The notes below the pieces were generated by a model. That model saw nothing but the letters and a program-made list of their open reading frames with translations. It ran no database searches and was not told the DNA's origin. From Spirometra erinaceieuropaei (taxonomy: Eukaryota > Platyhelminthes > Cestoda > Diphyllobothriidea > Diphyllobothriidae): DNA of 64,000 bases. Location of the stretch: positions 803,716 through 867,715 of the forward strand of contig CACRXP010000228.1 in NCBI GenBank assembly GCA_902702965.1, given 5' to 3'. The position numbers and the translations under genes are program-made. Positions 1-10,225 of the stretch are shown here, piece after piece (positions within the stretch are counted from its first letter, which is position 1; every line of letters starts with the position of its first letter).

Positions 1-2080
1 TTAAGTAATGGCCTAACTACGCAGGCTGCCTGCTCAGTTAAATATGTCCTATCATTTACTTGCTGATGCAAGAATATGTGATGGGGGATGCTTGAGTGCA
101 CTCCTTTAATTACGAAGACTTGATGCCTGTTCCAGAATATGTCCCTAGACTGAGCATAGATTGAATCTCGTGCTCGAGGATGTGAACCGTGTGCTTCAGA
201 GCAAGGTAAGGCAGGCGTGGCGATTTGCGTGTCAATTCCTTTGTAGTGATAGTAGAAGACCTGCGGGACATCTACCCTACTCCAGCCCCCCCCCACCCCG
301 CCTGGGCCGGGGGGGTTAAAATATAGTTTACAATATTGGGGGCTCAAGAGGTCGCAGGTGACTGACACGGCCAGATCTGCACCTCAACGCACCGCCATAA
401 CCCCGGTCTGCAGAAAACACTTCGCCAGAATTTTACCCAACGACGACAACAACACAAAAACGGGTCGCAAATACGACGCGAATGACTCAGCACCCATCTT
501 CACAACTTGTATGCCTAGTGGGAATGCGAGTTCAGGGAATCAGGTGTCATAGAAATGCAAACCACGCTGTGGGATTCATGGGTTGATCCTACTGGCATGG
601 CAGAATTTTAACGTCTTTGGGGACCGGATAAGAAGTGACGACTTTTATTTGTAGACTGAAACAAACTAAAGAAAAATCTGACTGCATTCATTCCCTATCT
701 ACCAACTCCTCCATGATCTACAGCAAAATACCATTGCGTATGTCGATACCTTTAATAATCTTACCAGAAAACATTGTCACACTCAATTCAAAAAAAACTA
801 TTTTTTGGTTTTCCACAATTCAGTAGACTGCTGGCTGCTGAAATAAACCATTTTATCCTTGCTCATATATGTACCGGTATTTTACAGAATAGAGTTATGC
901 GCAGACGGTCAAATGGAAGCTCGTTTTAAGGACAGCATCCTAACGTGACTGCAATATCTTGGCATTCTGCGCCCTTATAATTAACAGTACAACCGCACTT
1001 CAACAATATTTTCGAAATATGAATGTATTTCGCAATTTCAGTCAAAATGTAATAAGACAGCATATCTAATTAACAAATGGTAAATGCAAATATAGCATTA
1101 AGTATGTATTTAAAAGTGAAGTGGAAACCATAGTCAATGACAATTAGACGTTTCCAAAGGTAGCTGCGTTTGCCTGCGCTGGTTTGTTAAAAAAATCTTA
1201 TTTTTGACATATCTGGCCTCCAAAGACATCATGTAAGTCGTCGACGGTTCGAGGTCATCAATTACCATCCAGTCATCGAATCCCTTTTGTGACCTCCAGT
1301 GATGTTGAGCCGAAAATTGTCAAATTTATGACTAGTAACCTTGGGCAAATCCCACATTAACAGTATAGAATCCCGACTGTGTGTAGAGCCTCATTTCACT
1401 TGGCCGGTCGTTGGCTGGAATGTAAGATATATTACCATGTTTGGTCAGTGAAGGTAAACGATGGAGAGTAGATTAAACGAAACCACTTTCCGCTTTCCCA
1501 CAAGTCAGTAAATTGCTAACTGCTGAAATAAACCATTTAATCCTCTTTCCTATAGATACTTTTAACAACCATCTCAGTGGAAATTTCGAAAGCATGAATA
1601 TCAACAACTAACCAGTTCGACAACGTGTCAACCAATTAACAAGGCATATGCTGACGCCGAACGACCGTTCATCTGCTAAAAACCCTTGGCGCGTTGTCTC
1701 ATCTTGCAATTTTGCGTCGCTTACGCTGGTTTGCAATTACGTCTTCTGTTAGGGTATCTTCCTGTTGCAATAATGCCTTGTCTTCCACACTACGATCCGT
1801 ATACTTTCCGCGCACGGAAATCCGCACATGTCTCCGGCATTATGAGGAGACTGTGTAGGTTGTTTCACATTTAGCAGTAGATTTGATCTATATTGTTAGC
1901 TTTGCAAAATAAATTGGTAAATACGGAGGCAGGACGTTTTATGAACAGCCATTTCATGGTATTAAAATATCCCCCGACCAGTATTTTTTTTAAAAATTGT
2001 ATTATACCCTTTCCTTGAATATACATTCGGCATAAGACGTAGTATTATACAGAGTATGTGTACCAATGAAAATTTTCGCG
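1..2080. other. No recognisable gene
   Basis: Apart from the C/G tract I see only short chance frames and AT-rich sequence. Two stretches (about 800-900 and 1490-1560) share a phrase around 'gctgctgaaataaaccat', suggesting an old short duplication. Confidence 0.5.
285..316. repeat. C-tract/G-tract low-complexity run
   Basis: A run of about ten C with interruptions is followed by a run of about eight G, so the two halves can pair as an imperfect hairpin. It stands out from the AT-rich surroundings. No coding or mobile-element signal accompanies it. Confidence 0.6.
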
Positions 2081-4226
2081 CAGGCTAACTCGACTGGGTG
2101 TTGTTTAAGCGAAGCTATGCTATGAAAGTTATTGTTTTAATGAAACGCCTCAATTACCACAATCTACATCAACAGTTATGCGACAAAATCACACCGCTCG
2201 TTCATTGGCATTTCATCCTTATCGTTTCTTTAATAGTTTTATTTTTCACCATTAAATTCTCTAAGAATTTCTACGTAGAACTCACTCGGATAGTATCTAA
2301 TTCGATGGTCCAGTCTGGGGCTTCGTTCGAGACCAGTACAAATCCGTTGATTAGTCGGCATTTCTAAAAAATCCTTAAGCCGGTTCCTTATAAGCTGCAT
2401 ATATGCCTAAAGACGAAATTTATAAAAGCCGCGCTTTCGTCGTCTGAATATGTGGGCAAATTTGACAATGGTGAAGGAAAACAAAAAGGGAATCTTGTTG
2501 TTCTTTCAGTATGATTTTCAATTTACAACGATTTTGGGGCTATACCAACGCTAAAATGGTCCTCATACCCATTAAACTCGTAGTCCCCGTTGTGGTTATG
2601 TGCTGAACTATGTCCACAGTGGTGACTGGATCGCGCGTAATTTTAGCAGCACCTATAGCATGAATAACATGCTTACAACTGAGCATGACATTAAAATGCG
2701 CTTATGAAAACAAACTCACGTATCTCGACAACAGGCAGTGGTTGAGTTTAAATTTTTAATTCATTTTCATTTGCCCACGGTGGGCCATTAGCAATCGCAG
2801 TCAAAATAATTTTCTCATACTTGTGTGTACGTCCTTTTTTGCGGCATGCATCTTATTGGGCAGATTTTTTATCTTTCAAGTTTGTTAAGTGGAGTTATCT
2901 TCGCAACGCGGATTGTTGTAAAGCTGTCTCTGTGTAATTCTGGTCGGTTTGAGTTCGTCTTTCATTTTATTCTGTGTGACAGTCTCTAGCAGAATCACAA
3001 AATACTACTTTGCAGTTTTTTGCTCACACCTGCATTTAGAATGTTCAACATTTATTTCCATAGCACGGTAAATAGATCAGCGATGTCAATAACCAACCTT
3101 TCCAGTCGATAATATATGTCAGTGCTCTAGTCCTTTCCTTGTTAGTGTAGGTGAAGAAGAATGTTTTGGCGTAGTATCGCAGTGAAAACAATAACAGAAC
3201 TCCACTCGACCGTTCCTTTCGATCGATCCCAAAGAATCACCGAAGATGAAAATTATTAGACACGTGTATATTTGGCGTTGCAACTGGACATGGGTGTATT
3301 GTGTAGAATAAAAGAAACGTTCCTTAACACCGACTTTGCTTAATGTGGTTGTTGCATTGCTGAATGCATAGTCATTTGAGAGGCTGTCAGCAGAGAGGCT
3401 TAACAGGCAAATTATTTAAACACCAGACTGACAAATAGTCGTCTCGCCTACATAACTCAAGGCTGTGAGAGAGACGGCAATGAAAAAAACACCTTAGAAT
3501 TATAAAGGTGTTTGAATGTTACTGCTCGCGCTTCTTATAACTATGTTATTCAAAGTACCAGAGACGTCAGTGTTAGCTGAACCCTATGTAAACAGTACAA
3601 ATTATTTGTGGCCTTCATTTTTGTCTTCCATCATTCATGTATAACGATGTATCCGATTTGATCGACATAGTTATTACCGAAGTTAAATATTTTTAGGCAA
3701 TCTAGCTTGCTCTCGTCTTTTTCGATGTCGGTAAAGGTGCAAGAAAAGGCCAAGTTTGTGTTATGGGAATTAAATTGTTAATAATTTTAATATATATTCG
3801 TTGTGTGTGAAGTATAAAGAAAGGTCAGTGGGCAGGTCACCCACCGTATGTTCCGTCCTTTCCTGCGCCCGCTGGGGACAATTCCAAGCAGGCAAACAGA
3901 TGATCCTTGTTGCAAATCATGTTTAAATACAAATTAAAAATTACGTAAATATTTTTATTTGTGCTTTTATTACGGAAACCAGAGGAAATTCAAACATGTT
4001 TCGCATCATTTAACTCCGATTTATTGCCATCCAAAAAAACATTATATGAATACGTTTTTCAATCTGTACAAATATCCAGAGTTTTGCCCTCTTTTTGCAT
4101 GGAAACCAGCTAACATTAAAAGATCTAGTTGGAAATTTCAGATATCTGAGTGGTTTTATACTGGCGAACCGTGCAAACGTGGCAAGTAAAAAAGCTTGTT
4201 TCAAAGTGTGGTATAGGAATGCGTAC

Positions 4227-4340
4227 GGAAGCCATCATCCACAGATTTGTGAATTGTAATTGGATATTCCCTTTTTAGCATGAAGTAAGAGATTTTCTCA
4301 ACGTTCGGCAGAGTTAAACTCGTTCTATAATAAGCACCAT
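4227..4340 (-). pseudogene. Paralogue exon 4, open, 114 nt
   Basis: Encodes YYRTSLTLPNVEKISY followed by EYPITIHK, against YYSTTLTLPNAEKISY and EYPITIHK in the intact copy. The acceptor is a clean pyrimidine tract ending in TTTTAG; the donor is GTACGC. Lengths and phases are identical in both copies. Confidence 0.65.
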
Positions 4341-4527
4341 CTAAAAGAAAAATGCGAACACAGACATTGCCTGACTTAATTTTTGGCATCATGATGATTA
4401 TGGAGTAAGTGCGTGCGGTTTAAAAATATAAAAAGTAAAAGTGTGTTTTTCAAATCGTTTGTGTTAATGCGAATGTACAAACATCAGAACGTAATCAAAA
4501 AGGACACAAACAAAGGGAAATAACTAC

Positions 4528-4648
4528 AGAATTCAAAGATGCAGAATGATCTTGCGTTCAGTGTACGGCCAGCAGAAGTAGCCTTGACTGTATGAACACC
4601 ATCCTTTTCCACCAGCGTGTGTCCAGAAGTTTTCATCCCCAAGATACC
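4528..4648 (-). pseudogene. Paralogue exon 3, open, 121 nt
   Basis: Phase-0 start after 'aacgttag' and one-base overhang before GTAGTT, the same length and phases as exon 3 of the intact copy. It encodes a stretch with the core EKDGVHTVKATSAGRTL and ending in FCIFEF. The intact copy has KRDGVRTVKATSDVLTL and FCIFKF. Confidence 0.65.
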
Positions 4649-6617
4649 CTAACGTTAACATATTCCGGCATTTTTTATTAAATTACGATGAAAACTGCTG
4701 TGGAGAGTGTGCTATGTAACTTGCGTTAACATAAATATATTGCAGCAAATTTTTAATCTAAAAGTTTAAGTTAAGTATTTAACGCATCCTGTAACTGAAC
4801 GCTATCGGCACCTCCAGCGTTATGTCCCAGTGGCATTTTTTGGAATCTACCGTTGACGTCAAGCACACAGTTTGTTTCTACGACTGCATGACAACGAAGT
4901 TACCAAAAAAACCATTGTCATACAAGAAATAGTCTGTGATATTGCAGCTTTGTTATTTTCCGAGAATTCATTTAAGTACGTACAGAGGATACGAATGATC
5001 TACACGATAATTAGACTGTAATTTAAAAGCAATTGCTTGACGCATTATTATATTCTTGGGGAATATGTTTGCGGAAGGGAGATTGGTTTATGTTTTGCAG
5101 TGGAGTTTGTTTGCCAGTAGAACCTACGTACTGTGTAACAGATGATGCCTAAATAATATGCTCATACAGAAGAGTTCCAGTCGAGCAAACATTACAACGG
5201 CTGGCATTTTATTGTGAAAATATTTATTGCAACTCCGGGCTGTTAAATCGGTATTCAGAAACACAATGGCAGCCGTGACAGACATACCATATATCACATT
5301 TCTTTTTGTCTGCGAGGTTCTGCATATAGTAGTCGTACGGCATCCATGTAGTTCGCCCACCCTTACATGTGATATGTAAAAGATTATTTTGACAAGTAAT
5401 CAAATCAAAATAAAAATACCGAAATTTGGCTGCTCGCTTGATATTCCGTAAAATTACAAAGGAAGCACGTTGGGGTCATGATCGCCTGAAAAAAACTGTG
5501 TAAAAGGTATTACACATGCATGTTCGCAATGTGGAAGAGAGAAAAACTTCCTAGCAATCTGAAGGGATAGATATTCGTCGTCATTTTCTCAGAGGCAAAC
5601 GCTTTCCAGACTATACGCAATTTTATCCAAGTATGGAACGTATTTCCGCAACCCAAACTGCAACTTTACTGCTATACAGCTCAATCTGTGTGTCAGATAT
5701 TCCTTTTCTAAAGCTGATTACTGCTTCGAAATTGTAGTGCAGTGAAGTGTGGCGTTAAGTAAACAAGTATGTCCTTCAGTGGCTTGACTGTGGTCAGAGG
5801 TTTAAAAATTGCGTAGTGGTCGGCGGTCAGAGTGCGCGGATTTTCTCCCTACTTTGCTTGCTAACACGATGACGATAAGCCCAATAATTAGTTTACAGAC
5901 GACACACGATCAGGCTAGCATTGTGCAAAGCGGTTTTAATCCCACGTTATGCGTTGGTGGACTCATCATACATACGCAGCGAAATGACTAGAAAGCACGA
6001 GGTTTAACACTGATCATTGTATGCGCAAATTTATTTGCTTGGCTGATATATATATAGCCAAAGTTAATAAATCTGGAAGTCCCTATCTACGTTTATTTAG
6101 GGTTTGTCAACCGAAACACATATTTTCAATGATGTATGCGATGTAACAAATATTTCGGATCGTTAAAAGCGCCATGCCTCAATAGGCAATATATGAACGA
6201 GGATGCATCTGTCACGGTAGAATAGGTAACTTTCAATGCGGAGAAACATTCTTACAGGATATAACTTGCCTAGATTGGATCCCCTAAGGTCGTTATGCTA
6301 TACTTTATTATACTGACCTAGCACTTGCCAGTGCTCCACAAGCGTTTCAGAGATTTGTTTTTGTCGCTGACACATCCTAGCTGTCTCGCCTTTGAACAAG
6401 AACGCAGTCTAAAATATAGAGATTGCAAGAAGTGTGACATTTTGCTTTATGATGCAATTAAATTTCCTTAGTAATTAAACCAATTTAAACGTAATTGCCC
6501 ATTCTACAAAGAAGTAGAATTACGAGTAGCATGATATCCATATACAAAAGGATAATACAGTACTCCCGACGTAGATACTTGCTAAAAGCACACACACGGT
6601 TAATAAATTTACTATAT

Positions 6618-6619
<2 letters not shown>

Positions 6620-6677
<58 letters not shown>
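6620..6677. repeat. (TA)n microsatellite
   Basis: About 29 TA units with no interruption, directly upstream of an antisense SINE copy. It creates spurious tyrosine/isoleucine open frames on both strands. Confidence 0.95.
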
Positions 6678-6680
<3 letters not shown>

Positions 6681-6688
6681 GAACGACA

Positions 6689-6987
6689 TTACCGACAAAG
6701 ATAAGGGAGACCGGAATGGCCATTTCTGGCTTATTAGCCGTCGTCAGCCAGCCATACCCAAGCCCGAAGTGTGGAACACCCGAGCCTCGAACTTGCGACC
6801 TGTTGGTTTAGAAGTCAACGCCTCTACTCAACGGACCACGAGCCCGTTGCCTTGTCGGTTTTTCGATCGGGAATATACAGTGGTAGGGGGCGCTCACCGA
6901 TCGTTCATACGGAACTCGCTCGTTCCGTTGTGCCATAAGGGCTCTCTCTCGAGCGCAACCAGCAGCCGCACAGCGGCGCATGATACA
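6689..6987 (-). mobile_element. tRNA-derived SINE, antisense copy
   Basis: Reverse complement matches the plus-strand copy at 10691-11000 almost throughout. It starts with 'attctgcctat', carries a GCCGCTGTGCGGC hairpin, then the tRNA-like block, and ends with 'cttatctttgtcggtaat'. This copy carries a change from GGCCCGGTGAG to GGTCCGTTGAG in the A-box region. It abuts the TA array on one side and another SINE fragment on the other. Confidence 0.75.
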
Positions 6988-7002
6988 TAGGCAGAATAAC
7001 AT

Positions 7003-7230
7003 TACCGACAAAGACAAGGGAGACTGGAATGGCCATTTCTGGCTTATTAGCCGTCGTCAGCCAGCCATACCCAAGCCCGAAGTGTGGAACACCCGCAGCC
7101 TGAACACCCGCATGAACAATCGTTGAGCGCCCCCTAACATTGTATATTCCCGATCGAAAACCGACAGGCCAACGGGCTCGTGATCGCCAGAAATGTCCAT
7201 TCCGGTCTCCCTTGTCTTTGTCGGTATCAT
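7003..7230. mobile_element. Chimeric SINE fragment with inverted ends
   Basis: Bases about 7003-7097 are the 3' part of the SINE in antisense. After a junction, about 7115-7229 read the SINE in sense, but with the tRNA-like block missing. The result is a unit whose two outer ~40 bp are inverted copies of each other ('taccgacaaagacaaggg' outward at both ends). Its origin could be recombination between opposed copies or template switching. Confidence 0.6.
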
Positions 7231-7234
7231 CTCA

Positions 7235-7237
<3 letters not shown>

Positions 7238-7277
<40 letters not shown>
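7238..7277. repeat. (TA)n microsatellite at PLE left border
   Basis: About 20 TA units run directly into the inverted end of the Penelope-like element. A shorter run, 'atatatatatat', sits on the other side at 10408-10419, so the element appears to have landed in a TA-rich target. Confidence 0.9.
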
Positions 7278-7279
<2 letters not shown>

Positions 7280-7554
7280 AAAGGTGGGCATCCCAAGCGA
7301 TATAAGTTAAAAAGAGGTAGGTTCTTTGGGACAAGAGGGTTTATTGCGTAAATTTTCGACGCTGGTTCCCCAGGTCGTCGTCAGACGCAAGCGGAAAGCA
7401 AATGTGAAAGCAAGGAACAGCTAACGTCAAGAGTGCACAAAAATCGATACTTGCATGGCGTGTGCGCCGGTTGGCGGCCGTCGTGCGTCAGTCTGAGCTG
7501 GTTGGTTCCCTTCTCTTCCATTTCTCCTCCAGGTTTCTGTACACGACATCCAAC
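7275..7554 (-). repeat. Inverted 5' fragment of the PLE
   Basis: 280 bp pairing with 7596-7875 across a 41-base loop, with a few mismatches (for example 'gttaaaaag' versus 'gttgaaaag' reversed). It contains an antisense copy of the hammerhead-like motif at 7345-7389. Confidence 0.85.
7345..7389 (-). ncRNA. Hammerhead-like motif, antisense copy
   Basis: Third copy of the same motif, carried in the inverted fragment: minus-strand TGCGT is at 7389-7385 and ACGCA at 7349-7345. All core bases match the other two copies. Confidence 0.65.
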
Positions 7555-7556
7555 TT

Positions 7557-7844
7557 GATGCACTCTGATGACTCATGCATCAACCGGCATATCGAGTTGG
7601 ATGCCGTGTACAGAAACCTGAAGGAGAAATGGAAGAGAAGGGAACCAACCAGCTCAGACTGACGCACGACGGCCGCCAACCGGCGCACCCGCCATGCAAG
7701 TATCGATTTTTGTGCACTCTTGACGTTAGCTGTTCCTTGCTTTCACATTTGCTTTCCGCTTGCGTCTGACGACGACCTGGGGAACCAGCGTCGAAAATTT
7801 ACGCAATAAACCCTCTTGTCCCAAAGAACCTACCTCTTTTCAAC
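7557..7844 (+). repeat. PLE left pseudo-LTR
   Basis: Direct repeat of 10120-10407. Its first ~100 bp duplicate the last codons of the element's protein gene, and its 3' part holds the ribozyme-like motif. Repeats of this kind in Penelope-like elements are partial tandem copies of the element rather than retroviral LTRs. Confidence 0.9.
7761..7805 (+). ncRNA. Hammerhead ribozyme-like motif, left copy
   Basis: Stem I TGCGT (7761-7765) pairs with ACGCA (7801-7805). The core CTGACGA is at 7766-7772 and GAAA at 7793-7796. Stem II is GAC-CTGG pairing with CCAG-c-GTC around a GGAA loop, with an extra C on each side (7773 and bulged 7789). Stem III is reduced to the palindrome AATT (7796-7799), followed by T7800 as the cleavage-site base, predicting a cut between 7800 and 7801. 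Minimal hammerheads in the flanking repeats of metazoan Penelope-like elements are established, and are thought to act as dimers through a palindromic stem III. The unpaired C after the core is unusual and may weaken activity. Confidence 0.75.
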
Positions 7845-7858
7845 TTATATCGCTTGGG

Positions 7859-10225
7859 ATGCCCACCTTTCAATACTTACGCATGAATTACGACCGCAAA
7901 GTCTTGCTACAAGCCAGACGTTGGGAAAAATGTGCAATTCGCGAAAGTCTAACGCGAGAACAGTTAACATTTCTGCACAGATGCCGAAATAAGAAGATAC
8001 TGCCAAGATCCGTGTGTGTGAAACCTGCGGTTAAATCTACCTTGGGATACCAAATTGCTTCACGTTACGGACGAAGCATGCTCGATGCATTCATAACCGA
8101 CGCCCATTATCGCCTCCAAAAGTGCCAAGTTTCTAAGGAGCAGCACAGGCAATTTTGTCGAGACCAGCTTCCTTCGCACTTATTTGAATCGCTGAACGAA
8201 ACGATTTCACACGTTTCTGAACTCGAAAGACAAAAGAAGAGGAGTAATCTAGACAGAAAATGGATGAACATTTCACAGAAAGCAGATACAGCTCAGCAGT
8301 TTTCAAAGAAAGTCGTAAATCTGTCCTCCAGAGTCCTCACGACAACGGAAGAGGGTGTGCTGTCCAAGGGATTGAAGTACAATCTTTCCGACTCGAATTA
8401 TTTGGACTTTCTTACAACCTTGGAATCCATTATTTCAACAGCAAACTTTACTGAAGACGAACGGTCTACCATCCGAAATAGTACTGTACACGCCTTAAGA
8501 GACCGGAACCAGTTTACAGTACTATCACTTGAAGAAAGAAAGGCGATTAAAGGCCTTAAAATGGACCAAAATATTATCATTCTTCCCGCGGACAAAGGAG
8601 GCTCCACTGCCATTTTGAACAAGACGGACTACAAACAGAAAATGCTGTCATTATTAGACGACAGATCTACTTACCAACCACTCCCTACAGACCCCACCAA
8701 AGCGCAAGCTTCATCCATCGACAAAGTGTTGAAGCGTCTCACAGGGAAGAAACAACTGTCAGAAGACATCGCTAAATCGCTCAAACAAACTGAGCCGACC
8801 ATCGCGAAGATCTATGGATTGCCTAAAGTCCACAAAACCGAAGTTCCACTTAGGCCGATCGTATCACTAATCGGTGCACCTAACTACAAAATTTCCAAGT
8901 GGTTGTTCCAGAAACTTCATCCGCTCACGAAAAATTGTGAAACCTCAATAGAGAACTCGACAGAATTCCTGAAGAAATTGCAAGGGATCACAGTTTCCGC
9001 TGATGAGATAATGGTCTCTTTTGATGTCGTTTCCCTGTTTACGTCAATACCGTTGGATGTCGCAAAACAGTGCACCGAGGACCTCCTTCTGTGCTACGAC
9101 ACAGATGTGCCCGCCGCCGCTATGCTCGAACTGATTGGTTTATGCTTGGAAACTAACTTTTCATTCGACCAGCAATGCTACAAGCAACTGAAAGGAGCCC
9201 CTATGGGGTCACCCATTTCTGGTTTTCTCGCTGAAATGACAATGCAGAAACTAGAGGCAACGGCGCTCCCGTTGTGTACTCCAAAATTGTGGCTAAGATA
9301 TGTGGATGACACATTTGTTATCGTAAAAAAGAACCAACTAGAAGTGCTCCACAATACTTTCAACTCAACAATTGCTGGGATTCAATTCACACTTGAAAAG
9401 GAAGTGGACTGCAAACTCCCATTTCTGGATGTTCTCGTGCAGCGTAAGGTCGACGGAACGTTACGCACATCCGTTTACCGGAAAGAAACTTACGCTGAGG
9501 TCATTCTTTCCTATAAGAGCAACCAGCCCATTTCTCACAAACGGAGTGCCGTAACCAGTCTGCTTGGTCGAGCAAAAACACATTGTTCGGATGAAGAAGG
9601 CTATCGAGCCGAAGTGAATTACTTGTGCGAATTATTTTCGCAGAATGGATACCCTAAGGACTTTGTACGCAGATGCATGAGGCAACGAGAATCAAGGGAG
9701 AAGGAGCCGGGTAGTTCCAATCAGACGCCTGAATTAAGCACTTGGCGAAACCTTCCTTACATTAAGAATGTGTCTGAACTCGTCGAAAGGCACTTAAGGA
9801 AGCACCAAATTCGAGTGGCGCACAAACCTACGACTACTTTGCGCTCTCAGCTGGTACATCCTAAGGATAGGGTTAATCAGCTGGACAAGAAAGAGGTCGT
9901 CAACAAGATACCGTGTAATGCATGTACTGCCGTCTATTGTGGCCGGACTGGAAAATCCGCCTCAACACGCATCCATGAGCACCAGTTGGCAGTAAAGAGG
10001 CGAGACCATCTGTCTCAGGTAGCCATGCATACGCTGGACACCGGGCACACTTTCGCTTGGGACAAAGCTCGCGTTGTCGCGGTCTGCCCTTTCAAGAAAG
10101 GCCGAGAATTCCTCGAGGCGATGCACTCTGATGACTCATGCATCAACCGGCATATCGAGTTGGATGCCGTGTACAGAAACCTGAAGGAGAAATGGAAGAG
10201 AAGGGAACCAACCAGCTCAGACTGA
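7859..10225 (+). CDS. PLE reverse transcriptase with GIY-YIG endonuclease
   Basis: 788 residues from the ATG at 7859. The frame stays open upstream to about 7760 but has no earlier ATG, and the predicted ribozyme cut leaves a 58-nt leader. Visible motifs: ILPADKGGSTAIL around D245 (the DKG block of this family); GLPKVHK and PLRPIVS (RT fingers); VSFDVVSLFTSI with catalytic D389; GAPMGSPISGFLAE; YVDD at 481-484 (catalytic). The C-terminal endonuclease has C686-x2-C689, then VYCGRTG with Y693, then R704 and E707-H708. The usual YIG reads YCG and the GIY part is degenerate. It is a telomerase-related, non-LTR type reverse transcriptase expected to nick DNA and prime reverse transcription there. 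The last ~34 codons lie inside the right pseudo-LTR. No frameshift or stop: likely still coding. Confidence 0.92.
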   Translation: MPTFQYLRMNYDRKVLLQARRWEKCAIRESLTREQLTFLHRCRNKKILPRSVCVKPAVKSTLGYQIASRYGRSMLDAFITDAHYRLQKCQVSKEQHRQFCRDQLPSHLFESLNETISHVSELERQKKRSNLDRKWMNISQKADTAQQFSKKVVNLSSRVLTTTEEGVLSKGLKYNLSDSNYLDFLTTLESIISTANFTEDERSTIRNSTVHALRDRNQFTVLSLEERKAIKGLKMDQNIIILPADKGGSTAILNKTDYKQKMLSLLDDRSTYQPLPTDPTKAQASSIDKVLKRLTGKKQLSEDIAKSLKQTEPTIAKIYGLPKVHKTEVPLRPIVSLIGAPNYKISKWLFQKLHPLTKNCETSIENSTEFLKKLQGITVSADEIMVSFDVVSLFTSIPLDVAKQCTEDLLLCYDTDVPAAAMLELIGLCLETNFSFDQQCYKQLKGAPMGSPISGFLAEMTMQKLEATALPLCTPKLWLRYVDDTFVIVKKNQLEVLHNTFNSTIAGIQFTLEKEVDCKLPFLDVLVQRKVDGTLRTSVYRKETYAEVILSYKSNQPISHKRSAVTSLLGRAKTHCSDEEGYRAEVNYLCELFSQNGYPKDFVRRCMRQRESREKEPGSSNQTPELSTWRNLPYIKNVSELVERHLRKHQIRVAHKPTTTLRSQLVHPKDRVNQLDKKEVVNKIPCNACTAVYCGRTGKSASTRIHEHQLAVKRRDHLSQVAMHTLDTGHTFAWDKARVVAVCPFKKGREFLEAMHSDDSCINRHIELDAVYRNLKEKWKRREPTSSD

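Larger units (their letters stand above)
3045..5584 (-). pseudogene. Decayed paralogue of the seven-exon secreted-protein gene
   Basis: Exons aligned by position to the gene at 33382-36228, in transcription order. Exon 1 is about 5584-5525: it keeps an ATG, but the donor GT has become AA. Exon 2 is 4883-4788: 96 nt instead of 97, with in-frame stops, and the donor GT has become AT. Exon 3 is 4648-4528: 121 nt, open, acceptor AG and donor GT kept. Exon 4 is 4340-4227: 114 nt, open, with acceptor 'ttcttttag' and donor GTACGC. Exon 5 is 4109-4005: 105 nt, a one-base insertion, donor GC. The exon 6 region is about 3900-3845, poorly matched. Exon 7 is about 3228-3045: frameshifted, acceptor AG has become GG, but its stop codon aligns with that of the intact copy. 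Exons 3 and 4 are the only fully open ones. A minus-strand AATAAA lies at 2971-2966, about 75 bases past the stop. Either a pseudogene or a gene whose splicing has changed; I favour pseudogene. Confidence 0.65.
2500..6440. repeat. Segmental duplication, copy 1
   Basis: This block matches 32870-37050 in the same order and orientation, with an estimated 65-80% identity by eye and many small gaps. Shared landmarks include the phrase 'cccattaaactcgtag' near 2570 and 32910, the exon at 4227-4340 versus 34789-34902, and the phrase 'gatattccg' near 5440 and 36090. It contains the decayed paralogue of the seven-exon gene. Ends are approximate. Confidence 0.75.

Noticed and set aside
6495..6990. Open frames rich in tyrosine and isoleucine on both strands
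   Set aside because: They are translations of the TA microsatellite and the adjoining SINE.
7563..7590. CTGATGA at the start of the pseudo-LTR as a hammerhead core
   Set aside because: No GAAA with a pairable stem II follows and the sequence is coding in the right copy; the motif further downstream fits fully.
7462..7769. Several ~65-codon frames with near-identical proteins on both strands
   Set aside because: They are translations of the pseudo-LTR and its inverted copy; only the C-terminal portion of the PLE protein is real coding sequence there.
7760..7858. Upstream extension of the PLE gene starting at a TTG
   Set aside because: This stretch lies across the ribozyme motif and contains no ATG; the first ATG at 7859 is the better start.
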